Source of the DNA: CAZUSU01 sp964623315 | GTDB taxonomy: Bacteria > Patescibacteriota > Patescibacteriia > Magasanikbacterales > 2-02-FULL-50-9b | Length of the DNA: 39,034 nucleotides | Direction: 5' to 3' | Assembly (NCBI GenBank): GCA_964623315.1 | Contig: CAZUSU010000046.1 | Span: 1 to 39,034, forward strand | In this document: positions 16,812 to 24,064 of the stretch, one piece after another | Position numbering within the stretch: position 1 is the stretch's first letter | Layout: the number at the start of each line of letters is the position of its first letter | Notes under the pieces: model-generated | Database searches by the model: none | What the model saw: the letters and a program-made list of their open reading frames with translations, nothing else | What the model was told of the DNA's origin: nothing | Made by a program: the position numbers and the translations under genes

Positions 16812-18574
16812 AGATCCGGCGGAATGCCGAGATACTGTAGCAGAAACGGCGCCACACGGCCAACGGTCGGTACGGCAGTATATTCTGCATAGCGCGCGGC
16901 CGGACGTTCATACAGCACGAGCATCACAAAACGCGGATTTTTTACCGGACCAAATGCCACAAACGTATGGTTGTTAATGAGGTCACCCAAATATTTTCCA
17001 TTATTGCCCACAATTTGCGCGGTACCTGTTTTGCCCGCTAGTGCGTAGCCCTTAACTTGCGCACGCCGACCAGAACCCTCCTGCACCACGGCACGCATCA
17101 TCTCTGTTATTTCTCGCGCGGCATTGGCGCTTATGACGCGACCCAAATTTTTTGGTTCAACGGGAGTTATTGCGCCAGACGGCGAGCGCCACGCCGCAAC
17201 AATCTGCGGTTGCATACGCACTCCCCCGTTGGCAATGGTGGCAAAGCCAGAAATAAGTTGCAGGGGTGTCACGGTAATACCCTGTCCAAATGATGCGGTT
17301 GCAAGATAAATTGAGCCGGCCTTGGCAAGCGATTTTATAGTACCTTTTACTTCGGACTTTAATTCCAGCGCCGTGAGCGCCCCAAATCCAAAACGTTCCA
17401 CCGCCGTACGAAATTTTTCTTTACCTAATTTTTCTGCCACAAAAACCGTACCGGTGTTGATGGAATTTTTTATGACACCGCGCATATCCTGTTTGCCCCA
17501 TGATTTATTTGCCGCGTTGCGAATGGTCAGGCCATCTCGCGTCACCGAACCGGTGTCAACGAACACGGTATCCGGTGTCACGGCCCCCGCGTCTAACGCC
17601 GCAGACATGGTGAATGCCTTGAACACCGAGCCCGGTTCATACGCGCGAAAAATTGCACTATTTTGAAAACGATACGCATCTTTTTCATTTTGATACGCAT
17701 TGGGGTCATACGTCGGAACATTACACAGTGCCAAAATGGCGCCTGTCGCCGGTTCCATAATAATGGCAGTGCCACTTTGCGCCTGATATTCACGGACACC
17801 ATTCGCGAGCGCTTCGCATGTGGTAAGTTGTAGCGTACGATCAATGGTAAGCACCACATCGTCCCCATCCTTGGAACCGGTCAAATCACGGTCAGCCACC
17901 GGAATCCATCCGCCGAACGGATCTTTTTCGGTACGAATAAAACCGTCAACGCCATGCAGACGGTCATCAAAAAATCCTTCAATTCCGTAACGGCCAATGG
18001 CTGTTCCCTTATCATCCTTGCCGACAAAACCGGTGAGGTGCGCCAATAATTCCTGTTCCGGATAAAAACGCGCCGTCTCGCGATCAAGGTATAGGCCGAT
18101 AACTCCGACGCCATCCAGCTGTGCAAATAATTCCTCGGCGCGGGCACGAGGAAAATCGCGCACGAGCACCTGATAGCCACGACCGGGCGCTGATAATTTT
18201 TCAAGCAGTGATTCCAATGGCAAGGTACTGCTGGTAAACGGCTGAATGATTTGCGCGGCCAACGCGGCGTTGGTCAGCGCACGATTGTCAGAAAATAAAA
18301 TAAGCTTGTCTCTATTTAACGCGGCCGGAAATAATGCGGTCTGGCCGGCGCGCACATCACGCACAAAAATTTCCCCCCGACGCGCCTTAAGCACTTGCTT
18401 TACGGAACGGGTCACGGACGCCTGTTTTTTGTACACCTCATGCTGAATGACTTGGATGTAAAATAGTTTTGCGATGATTAAAAAAATAATAATAATCGCG
18501 CCGCCGGCAACGATGCGCAGTCGGCTGTCAAAAACTAAATCATGGGACGTGCGTCCTCTTGCAGAGAGTTTCAT
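16808..18574 (-). CDS. ftsI: Class B penicillin-binding protein, FtsI/PBP3-like transpeptidase
   Basis: A 588-residue peptidoglycan D,D-transpeptidase with one N-terminal TM (about 21-42), a PBP dimerisation domain and the catalytic domain. The acyl-serine motif is SVFK (S316-K319), then SIN (S371-N373) and KTGTAQ (K515-). Similarity of RRGEIFVRD, YEPGSVFKAFT and ASFGQGITVTPLQL to septal PBPs, plus linkage to murC and murB, favours the division enzyme FtsI over the elongation PBP2 encoded at 20820-22754. The ATG at 18574 fits an extended -10 promoter only 8 nt upstream. The preceding TTG codon is an unlikely start. No PASTA domain is present. Confidence 0.92.
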   Translation of the reverse strand: MKLSARGRTSHDLVFDSRLRIVAGGAIIIIFLIIAKLFYIQVIQHEVYKKQASVTRSVKQVLKARRGEIFVRDVRAGQTALFPAALNRDKLILFSDNRALTNAALAAQIIQPFTSSTLPLESLLEKLSAPGRGYQVLVRDFPRARAEELFAQLDGVGVIGLYLDRETARFYPEQELLAHLTGFVGKDDKGTAIGRYGIEGFFDDRLHGVDGFIRTEKDPFGGWIPVADRDLTGSKDGDDVVLTIDRTLQLTTCEALANGVREYQAQSGTAIIMEPATGAILALCNVPTYDPNAYQNEKDAYRFQNSAIFRAYEPGSVFKAFTMSAALDAGAVTPDTVFVDTGSVTRDGLTIRNAANKSWGKQDMRGVIKNSINTGTVFVAEKLGKEKFRTAVERFGFGALTALELKSEVKGTIKSLAKAGSIYLATASFGQGITVTPLQLISGFATIANGGVRMQPQIVAAWRSPSGAITPVEPKNLGRVISANAAREITEMMRAVVQEGSGRRAQVKGYALAGKTGTAQIVGNNGKYLGDLINNHTFVAFGPVKNPRFVMLVLYERPAARYAEYTAVPTVGRVAPFLLQYLGIPPDL

Positions 18575-18587
18575 CAAAGCGTATTAT
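18559..18587 (+). promoter_or_regulatory. tRNA-Pro promoter
   Basis: Plus-strand -35 TTGCAG (18559-18564), a 17-nt spacer and -10 TATTAT (18582-18587). The expected start at about 18594 is 4 nt before the tRNA 5' end at 18598. It overlaps the ftsI start codon and the ftsI -10 box, forming a divergent overlapping pair. Confidence 0.6.
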
Positions 18588-18591
18588 AGCA
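18583..18591 (-). promoter_or_regulatory. ftsI promoter, extended -10, near-leaderless
   Basis: Minus-strand TGC-TATAAT (18591-18583) is a consensus extended -10. No good -35 is found 16-18 nt upstream, which lies inside the tRNA gene. The -10 ends 8 nt before the ftsI ATG, so the mRNA would begin within about 2 nt of the start codon. The same AT-rich hexamer read on the plus strand serves the tRNA-Pro promoter. Confidence 0.6.
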
Positions 18592-18597
18592 TCGTTA

Positions 18598-18670
18598 CGG
18601 GCTATAGCGCAGTTGGTAGCGCGCATCGTTCGGGACGATGAGGCCGTGGGTTCAAGTCCCACTAGCCCGA
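18598..18670 (+). tRNA. tRNA-Pro (anticodon CGG)
   Basis: A full cloverleaf folds by eye. Acceptor CGGGCTA (18598-18604) pairs with TAGCCCG (18663-18669). The D stem is GCGC/GCGC (18607-18610, 18619-18622). The anticodon stem is CATCG/CGATG with loop TTCGGGA, giving anticodon CGG at 18631-18633 and G37. The T stem is GTGGG/CCCAC with loop TTCAAGT. C1-G72 and A73 fit bacterial tRNA-Pro. The CCA end is not encoded and must be added by a nucleotidyltransferase. It reads CCG codons. Confidence 0.97.
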
Positions 18671-18716
18671 TAATTAAAATACTCCATCCATTTGGATGGA
18701 GTATTTTAATTATTTT
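18671..18716 (+). terminator. 20-bp perfect hairpin, tRNA terminator
   Basis: The arm 18671-18690 is exactly complementary to 18693-18712, leaving a 2-nt (effectively 4-nt) loop, and TTTT follows at 18713-18716. It starts immediately after the tRNA discriminator base, so it is the likely transcription terminator and 3'-end processing signal of tRNA-Pro. It is symmetric and would act in both directions. The stem is unusually long and perfect for a terminator. Confidence 0.75.
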
Positions 18717-18724
18717 GGTATGAG

Positions 18725-18836
18725 GTGGGACTTGAAGGGTGCGCGCATGACCGAATACGTGAAGGTCATATAGCGCGCACCCCGGGACCAAGCGCGCGAT
18801 ATGATTCGCGCGCGAGGCAAGTCCCCATAGCCCGAA
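18725..18836 (+). other. Structured intergenic element containing tRNA-Pro 3'-end remnants (possible ncRNA or attachment-site scar)
   Basis: This gene-free segment folds into a three-way junction. The outer stem is GGGACTTG (18727-18734) with CAAGTCCC (18818-18825). Arm A is GGGTGCGCGC (18737-18746) with GCGCGCACCC (18773-18782), extended by ATGACC/GGTCAT. Arm B is GCGCGCGA (18792-18799) with TCGCGCGC (18806-18813), loop TATGAT. Its left edge GTGGGACTTGAA (18725-18736) is the exact reverse complement of tRNA-Pro T-arm bases 18651-18662. Its right end, CAAGTCCCCATAGCCCGA (18818-18835), nearly repeats the tRNA 3' end in direct orientation. It may be a small RNA, a palindromic mobile-element remnant or an integration scar. 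Confidence 0.55.
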
Positions 18837-18883
18837 ATAAAATATCCCTACGATTTTGTGCGGAATGTAAACTCCAATTGGTT

Positions 18884-18936
18884 ATGTAAACCTTCTTTAC
18901 ATTACTATTGACAAGAAACCCTGCATCTCCTATACT
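18884..18936 (+). promoter_or_regulatory. panA promoter with upstream palindromic operator
   Basis: -35 TTGACA (18908-18913), a 17-nt spacer and -10 TATACT (18931-18936), with the ATG at 18945, 8 nt later, so the mRNA is probably leaderless. Just upstream is the palindrome ATGTAAA-CCTTC-TTTACAT (18884-18902), with an additional direct half-site ATGTAAAC at 18865-18872, 19 nt away. This is a plausible operator for the HTH domain of the antitoxin encoded downstream. Confidence 0.7.
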
Positions 18937-18944
18937 GAAAATAT

Positions 18945-19712
18945 ATGCTTGCTAAATTTATACAGGAACAACGAAAGAAGCGTAATCTGACACAGGAATT
19001 TTTGGCATCGGCGCTAAAAATTTCCCGCCCAACCTACATGCAGATTGAACAGGGCGAGCGAGATGTAACTATTACCGAAGCCAAAAAATTAGCGGGGGTT
19101 TTTGATATCACCTTTGAAAATTTTTTGGCGGGTAGAGAGCCGAAACATCGAGTAACAATTGAGAAGGGGTCAGCAAAAAAATCAAACGATTTGCAAATTC
19201 GCGTTACGAAAAAAAATCTTGATAAATTCAAGCAGGTTTTATTGTATGTCTTGGGGAAAGTGGGCGGAAAACCGAATGTTGGCGAAACCGTGCTCCACAA
19301 ACTGCTCTACTTTATTGATTTTGATTATTATGAAAAATTTGAGGAAAACCTGATGGGCGCTACATACATTAAGAATCACCACGGCCCCACCTCGGTTGAG
19401 CTTAGTTCTATTGTTAAAGACATGGAAGAGCAGGGTGAGCTGGAAGCGGTAAAAAGTCAGTATTTTACCTATCAACAAAAAAAGTATCTGCCGCGGAAGC
19501 GTCCGAATCTAAATCTGCTTTCCGCGCGCGAAATTGAGCACATTGACGATGTGCTGGCCCGCCTTTCTGACAAAAACGCCGTGGAGATAGAAAATTACTC
19601 ACACGAGGATATTCCGTGGAAATCCGCAGAGGAGGGTAGGCCTCTTTCTTATGAGAGCGTTTTTTACCGCGATGAAAGATTCTCTGTAAGAAACTATGAC
19701 GATGAGGTTTGA
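18945..19712 (+). CDS. XRE-HTH / Panacea-domain (DUF4065) antitoxin, PanA-like
   Basis: A 255-residue protein. The N-terminal Cro/C1-type HTH (about 1-58) includes LTQEFLASALKISRPTYMQIE. The C-terminal Panacea (SocA-like, DUF4065) domain (about 90-235) includes LHKLLYFIDFDYYEKF, MGATYIKNHHGPTS and IVKDMEEQGEL. Panacea proteins are antitoxins that pair with many unrelated toxins, and HTH fusions usually repress their own operon. The toxin gene overlaps its 3' end by 17 nt, which supports the assignment. The gene is on the plus strand, opposite to the surrounding cell-wall genes, and directly downstream of tRNA-Pro, suggesting an acquired islet. Confidence 0.85.
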   Translation: MLAKFIQEQRKKRNLTQEFLASALKISRPTYMQIEQGERDVTITEAKKLAGVFDITFENFLAGREPKHRVTIEKGSAKKSNDLQIRVTKKNLDKFKQVLLYVLGKVGGKPNVGETVLHKLLYFIDFDYYEKFEENLMGATYIKNHHGPTSVELSSIVKDMEEQGELEAVKSQYFTYQQKKYLPRKRPNLNLLSAREIEHIDDVLARLSDKNAVEIENYSHEDIPWKSAEEGRPLSYESVFYRDERFSVRNYDDEV

Positions 19713-20052
19713 TGAACTGCCGGAATTCCAAAAAGAATTTAAGCGATATGCCAAGAAATACAGATCACTGCCGGATGATCTGCAAGAATTTCGGAATGTT
19801 ATTTCTGCGGTTCCGCTCGGCAACAGTAAGCATTTTAACGTAATAACCCAAACGGAGAACTTTTATATTTTAAAAGCTCGATTCTTTTGCAGATATTTAA
19901 GAGGGGCATCGCTCAGAATTGTTTACGCATATCATAACACCGTTTCAAAAGTTGAATTTCTTGAGATATACCTCAAAGGCGAAAAAGAGAATGAGGATCG
20001 CGAACGAATCAAGGAATATTTGAAAAATCAAAATCCCGCCCACCCTTTGTGA
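19696..20052 (+). CDS. RelE/ParE-superfamily toxin partner of the Panacea antitoxin
   Basis: A 118-residue basic protein with a RelE/ParE-like fold signature: FQKEFKRYAKKYRSLPDDLQEF (two N-terminal helices), then beta strands with ARFFCRYLRGASLRIVYAYH, and the C-terminal FLEIYLKGEKENEDRERIKEYL. RelE members cleave mRNA on the ribosome, while ParE members inhibit gyrase; which applies here is not clear. The start at 19696 overlaps panA by 17 nt; a second ATG at 19702 is equally possible. No Shine-Dalgarno sequence is seen, so translation is probably coupled to panA. This is the second toxin-antitoxin locus of the window. Confidence 0.8.
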   Translation: MTMRFDELPEFQKEFKRYAKKYRSLPDDLQEFRNVISAVPLGNSKHFNVITQTENFYILKARFFCRYLRGASLRIVYAYHNTVSKVEFLEIYLKGEKENEDRERIKEYLKNQNPAHPL

Positions 20053-20053
20053 C

Positions 20054-20084
20054 TTGACAGCACTTCTTCTCTACCTTCTAATAC
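20054..20084 (+). promoter_or_regulatory. Candidate promoter of the glutamine amidotransferase gene
   Basis: TTGACA (20054-20059) begins 1 nt after the toxin stop. A -10-like TAATAC lies at 20079-20084, 19 nt away (CTAATA at 18 nt). The ATG at 20089 is only 4 nt after the -10, so any transcript would be leaderless or start inside the first codon. Spacing is longer than ideal, so confidence is moderate. Confidence 0.45.
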
Positions 20085-20088
20085 AGCA

Positions 20089-20832
20089 ATGGGAACCAAC
20101 AAAAAACCATTTCTCATCCTCCAACTCCGCATAGAGGACTCGGTCAGTGATAGCGAATATCACGCTTTTTTGCGCTGTATGCAGGTATCGCCGTCGCAAA
20201 CACACCGCATCCGCATGGAACGGGAGGGCCTGCCCCCTATTTCCCTTGACGACTATTCTGCCGTAATTATTGGCGGCGGCGCATGGAACATCGGCGATCC
20301 ACCGGAAAAAAAATCTCCCGAACAGAAGGACGTGGAACAAAAATTGTCTGTTCTGATGCGCGAAATAGTGGCGCGAGATTTTCCTTTTTTCGGTGTCTGT
20401 TATGGATTTGGCGCACTCACGGTTGCGCTCGGCGTGCCGATGTCTCGTACCTACGGCGAGCCGGCCGGCGCTATTGATCTGACGGTAATGAGCGACGCCG
20501 CGTCTGATCCGCTCTGCAATAATTTTCCCAAAACCATTCGCGCATTTGTTGGTCATAAAGAATCGGCCACCGCACTTCCTCCCTCTGCAGTGCTGATGAT
20601 GAGCTCACAAACCTGTCCCTACCAGATGTATCGCGTCGGCCATAATGTTTATGCCGTACAGTTTCATCCGGAAATGGACGCAGACGAATTATGTTCGCGT
20701 ATGGACGTGTATAAATTCATGGGCTACTTTAAGTTAGAAGACGCCGAAAAAATTAAGGCAGAGGCACGAAAAGAAATTTTAATATATCCGATGGAATTGA
20801 TGCACCGTTTCGCCGAGCGCTATTGCGGATAA
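20089..20832 (+). CDS. Class I glutamine amidotransferase (GATase1) domain protein
   Basis: A 247-residue stand-alone GATase1 protein. The nucleophile elbow is FGVCYGFGAL with Cys104; the catalytic His193 and Glu195 are in AVQFHPEMD; the oxyanion region is IIGGGAW (60-66); and GHKES lies at 155-159. Such enzymes hydrolyse glutamine to ammonia for an acceptor domain or cleave gamma-glutamyl bonds. No synthetase partner is adjacent. Overall similarity is to GMP-synthase-like GATases of unknown acceptor, so the physiological substrate is not assigned. Its 3' end overlaps the convergent mrdA gene by 13 nt with no terminator between them. Confidence 0.85.
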   Translation: MGTNKKPFLILQLRIEDSVSDSEYHAFLRCMQVSPSQTHRIRMEREGLPPISLDDYSAVIIGGGAWNIGDPPEKKSPEQKDVEQKLSVLMREIVARDFPFFGVCYGFGALTVALGVPMSRTYGEPAGAIDLTVMSDAASDPLCNNFPKTIRAFVGHKESATALPPSAVLMMSSQTCPYQMYRVGHNVYAVQFHPEMDADELCSRMDVYKFMGYFKLEDAEKIKAEARKEILIYPMELMHRFAERYCG

Positions 20833-22754
20833 TTTTTTCTGTATTCCCCCCACCACTCATAAAATTCCCGCGCCGCCGGCACCGAAACCACCCCGCCTTC
20901 ATTTCCCTCTTCAATTAAAAACACCGTTACAATTTCTGGCGCGTCATACGGCGCAAAAGACATGAACCACGCATGGGGATTTTTTGTTTTAGACCACTGC
21001 GCTGTACCGGTTTTACCGGCCACTGCAAAAGAAAGTTGTCGCAGGGATGGCGCTGACCCCGCCGTCACCGTAGAGCGCATCGCCGCACGGATAGTCGCCA
21101 AATGTTCCGCAGAAACGGGCACCAACGCCGCGCGTTCCGGCAGAAACATTGTCACGGATCCGTTCGGCGCAATACGCTCGCGTGCCCACTGCGGTTTCCA
21201 TATGGTGCCGCCATTGGCAATTGCCGCCGTTGCAACGGCCATTTGAAGCGGCGTCACCAGAATATCTCCCTGCCCGATGGACATATTATACGTATCACCG
21301 ATGTACCACGGTTCACCGGTCAGTTCCATTTTTCGTTGCGGACTCGGAATAACGCCGCGCTGTTCACCAACGAGCCCGCTCCCCGTGATGCGTCCAAATC
21401 CAAAATATTCCAAATATTTTTTTATCCGTTCCGGCCCCAAACCGACGCGCTCACCATAACCGCCGCCAATCGTATAAAAAAAACTGTTCACCGACCATGC
21501 AATTGCCTTAGATACGTCCGTGGTTCCGTGACCGCCTTCCTTCCAATCAGGAAAAAACCATTTGCCCACGGCAATGCCGCCGGTAGAATTAATCGTTGAT
21601 TCCGGAGTAATAATTTTTTCTTGCAATGCGGCGGCCGCAATAAATGGTTTTAATGTTGAACCGGACGGAAACTGACCGCCTACGGCGCGATTTAACAGCG
21701 GCTGATTTTGATCGTCCAATAATTTTTTATAGCTGTTCGTTGAAATACTTCCGGCAAATTCATTATTATCATACGCCGGCAATGAAACCATGCCGAGCAC
21801 CTCGCCGGAACGCGGGTCTAGCGCCACAGCCGCTCCACGCGCGCGACCGGCGCGAGCCAGCGCACCGCGCAATGTTTGCTCTAGTTTTTCCTGAATTTCA
21901 ACGTCAATTGACAAGACCACATGATCCCCCGCGCGCGGCTCCTGTACGGCGAACATGCTTCGCTCACGCCCGCGCACATCAACCTCGGTATCACGTATGC
22001 CCGGTGTTCCTCGCACCAGCGGTTCAAACAATGATTCCAAACCGGCGCGACCGGTAGTATCAGTAGGAACATAACCGACAAAGGTCGGCTGTGATAATTC
22101 ATCGGCGGAAATACGCCCCACATAACCAAGCACATGCGCCAACGACCGCGGCGACGGTTCTTGCTGGCCGGCAATCCCCTGCACATACTGCCGTCGTGCG
22201 CCTCGTTCAATGGTCATACTGGGATAGTCGGCACTGCGCAAATAAATTGACACGGCATTTTCGTACGTAATGCCATCGCGCAAGATGACGCTTGAATACT
22301 GAAATTGTTCAAGAGAACGTATGACCTGATCGGTACGATCAGCATCCAAACCCACGAGCGATGCAAGCGTCTGAATCGCCGTCGTGCGCTCTGTAGGATC
22401 CCGCGGCAAATCCTGCGCACGCACGGTTAATCTAAAGGTGGGAATGTTTGCAACGAGCGGCACATGGTTGCGATCAAAAAAAATACCGCGTTCGGGAATC
22501 AACTGAATGGTGCGCAATCTATTTCGCTCGGCAATACGTCGCCATTCATTTCCATTAAATAGTTGCAGTTGCGCCGCACGTGCATATAACAGAAATAAAA
22601 TAGAAAGGGCAATAATACCGCACACCAAAATGCGTTGAGGTGAAACCGCCGTGCCCATAAAGCTGGCCTCGTCTGCCCGCGTACCCAATACCGGCGCCGC
22701 ATCTTCAACCCATCGCTCATGCGGACGCAATTTTGCGCGTTCAAAGAATTTCAT
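20820..22754 (-). CDS. mrdA: Class B penicillin-binding protein 2 (elongation transpeptidase)
   Basis: A 644-residue peptidoglycan D,D-transpeptidase of the rod system. It has one N-terminal TM (about 42-60), a dimerisation/pedestal domain with RGIFFDRN and GRAGLE, and the catalytic domain with STLK (S366-K369), SVN (S421-N423) and KTGTAQ (K581-). GDTYNMSIGQGDILVTPLQM is diagnostic of PBP2. The start overlaps the mreD stop by 4 nt (ATGA), completing an mreB-mreC-mreD-mrdA unit that directs lateral wall synthesis. RodA is not in the window. Its C-terminal end overlaps the convergent GATase gene by 13 nt. Confidence 0.95.
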   Translation of the reverse strand: MKFFERAKLRPHERWVEDAAPVLGTRADEASFMGTAVSPQRILVCGIIALSILFLLYARAAQLQLFNGNEWRRIAERNRLRTIQLIPERGIFFDRNHVPLVANIPTFRLTVRAQDLPRDPTERTTAIQTLASLVGLDADRTDQVIRSLEQFQYSSVILRDGITYENAVSIYLRSADYPSMTIERGARRQYVQGIAGQQEPSPRSLAHVLGYVGRISADELSQPTFVGYVPTDTTGRAGLESLFEPLVRGTPGIRDTEVDVRGRERSMFAVQEPRAGDHVVLSIDVEIQEKLEQTLRGALARAGRARGAAVALDPRSGEVLGMVSLPAYDNNEFAGSISTNSYKKLLDDQNQPLLNRAVGGQFPSGSTLKPFIAAAALQEKIITPESTINSTGGIAVGKWFFPDWKEGGHGTTDVSKAIAWSVNSFFYTIGGGYGERVGLGPERIKKYLEYFGFGRITGSGLVGEQRGVIPSPQRKMELTGEPWYIGDTYNMSIGQGDILVTPLQMAVATAAIANGGTIWKPQWARERIAPNGSVTMFLPERAALVPVSAEHLATIRAAMRSTVTAGSAPSLRQLSFAVAGKTGTAQWSKTKNPHAWFMSFAPYDAPEIVTVFLIEEGNEGGVVSVPAAREFYEWWGEYRKNYPQ

Positions 22755-23290
22755 ATGCCACGTCCGGCAACAACTATCGGGGAACGATCATGCCACCACC
22801 GCGGCAATAATTCATAAAAGAGCCCGTTAATAAGCGCCGTACCTATAAGATGCGTTGCTATGGTTCGCCCCACATCCCCTAACGACCACACCGCAGGCGC
22901 TGAAATAACAAACCATGCATGTAATGCCGTAAGTAATTGAAACGAAACGCTCCATACGCCACCACATGCCGCGCCGATTACCAGACAACCCACCAATGAA
23001 CGATGAGAAACAATATCCGTTGTGAGGCGCATCACCACCAAGGTGGTGATGACAAGAGCGACGGTCGTTAGTCCCAAAAAAGAAGCGCTGTACCAATCAC
23101 TGCCCAGTGCGCCGCCAGAAAGTACCCAAAAAAAACGTGGATCAAACCGAAACGAAATGGCAACAGCCAATGCAATGGCAAGCAATGAAATATCAGAAAA
23201 GGGAAATGGTAATGCCGATAGCACCCCCACCTGAATGACGGATAGAAAAAAACCAATGATGAGATACCAAAAAAATCGTAGCAGTCCCAT
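22751..23290 (-). CDS. mreD: Rod shape-determining protein MreD
   Basis: A 179-residue integral membrane protein with about five hydrophobic segments (roughly 4-26, 33-51, 65-86, 95-120, 140-162), encoded between mreC and mrdA. MreD sequences diverge strongly, so the assignment depends on size, topology and position. It begins 1 nt after the mreC stop and overlaps mrdA by 4 nt. It is expected to link the cytoplasmic MreB filament with MreC and PBP2. Confidence 0.85.
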   Translation of the reverse strand: MGLLRFFWYLIIGFFLSVIQVGVLSALPFPFSDISLLAIALAVAISFRFDPRFFWVLSGGALGSDWYSASFLGLTTVALVITTLVVMRLTTDIVSHRSLVGCLVIGAACGGVWSVSFQLLTALHAWFVISAPAVWSLGDVGRTIATHLIGTALINGLFYELLPRWWHDRSPIVVAGRGI

Positions 23291-23291
23291 A

Positions 23292-24056
23292 TTATTTCGC
23301 CGTGATAATCAGTACGCCTTGCATCTGCTCGTAGGGTATTATCGGATCTAATACCGCATGCTGAAACGGTTCAAATCGTTCGCCGCGCACCACGGACACG
23401 CGACCAATTAACAACCCGCGCGGCACACGCTCGGTTGCTTCGCTCGTCACAATAATATCTCCCACGGCAACAACTTCCTGCGGCGGAATGAGGGTGAGGC
23501 GCATACCAATACCATAACCCCCTTCAACAATACCGACCGGTTTACTATTTTTTGCGAGTAGTGCGCCCAAACGACTGCGGCGATCCGTTGGTAACCGAAC
23601 CGTACTGCGAGTCAATTCCGTCTGTACGATAGTTCCGGCATACAATCCGTTGTCAGAAATCACCACTTGCCCCACGGAAATGCCGTCGCGACTGCCCCGA
23701 TTAATAATTAAAATTTGCTGTGCCGTGTCAATTGCTTTTGCGATGACGTCCGCACCGATGGTGCGCCGCGCCGCTCGTTCGGGATATTGCAGTTCTCGGC
23801 GCAGGGCGGCGTTATCCGCTTCCAAGAGGGCAATACGCGTACGAAGTTCATAATCAACGACCTGATCTTTGGCTTCTGCCCCAGAAAACCATCCGCGCAC
23901 GGCCGTGGTGATTTGGTACAACCCCTGCACCGCTCTATCAGCGCTTGAGCGCAACAGCGGCACGGGCCCCCGCTCTGCGCCGATAAAAAAAAGTAGGGTG
24001 AGCATAAATGCTCCGGCCAGATACCACGTCATCTGCTTACGAGAACGGAAACGCAT
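23292..24056 (-). CDS. mreC: Rod shape-determining protein MreC
   Basis: A 254-residue bitopic protein. A basic start (MRFRSRK) precedes TM at about 9-26. A coiled coil follows (about 65-95, containing RTIALLEADNAALRREL-like heptads). The extracellular beta-barrel domain has VIINRGSRDGISVGQVVIS-type and TSEATERVPRGLLIGRV blocks. MreC dimerises outside the membrane and contacts PBP2. It lies 8 nt after mreB and 1 nt before mreD. Length is near the bacterial average of 270-300. Confidence 0.93.
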   Translation of the reverse strand: MRFRSRKQMTWYLAGAFMLTLLFFIGAERGPVPLLRSSADRAVQGLYQITTAVRGWFSGAEAKDQVVDYELRTRIALLEADNAALRRELQYPERAARRTIGADVIAKAIDTAQQILIINRGSRDGISVGQVVISDNGLYAGTIVQTELTRSTVRLPTDRRSRLGALLAKNSKPVGIVEGGYGIGMRLTLIPPQEVVAVGDIIVTSEATERVPRGLLIGRVSVVRGERFEPFQHAVLDPIIPYEQMQGVLIITAK

Positions 24057-24064
24057 AATAAATA

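Noticed and set aside
18540..18791. Minus-strand 83-residue open frame containing GLEPTASSS and TNCAIA
   Set aside because: It is the antisense translation of tRNA-Pro and its flanks, a common false ORF next to tRNA genes.
18671..18836. CRISPR-like repeats after the tRNA
   Set aside because: The repeats are inverted and nested, with no regular direct-repeat and spacer pattern and no cas genes.
18598..20832. Complete integrated element at tRNA-Pro
   Set aside because: No integrase, transposase or clear second attachment copy beyond 20052 is visible; only a possible scar is reported.
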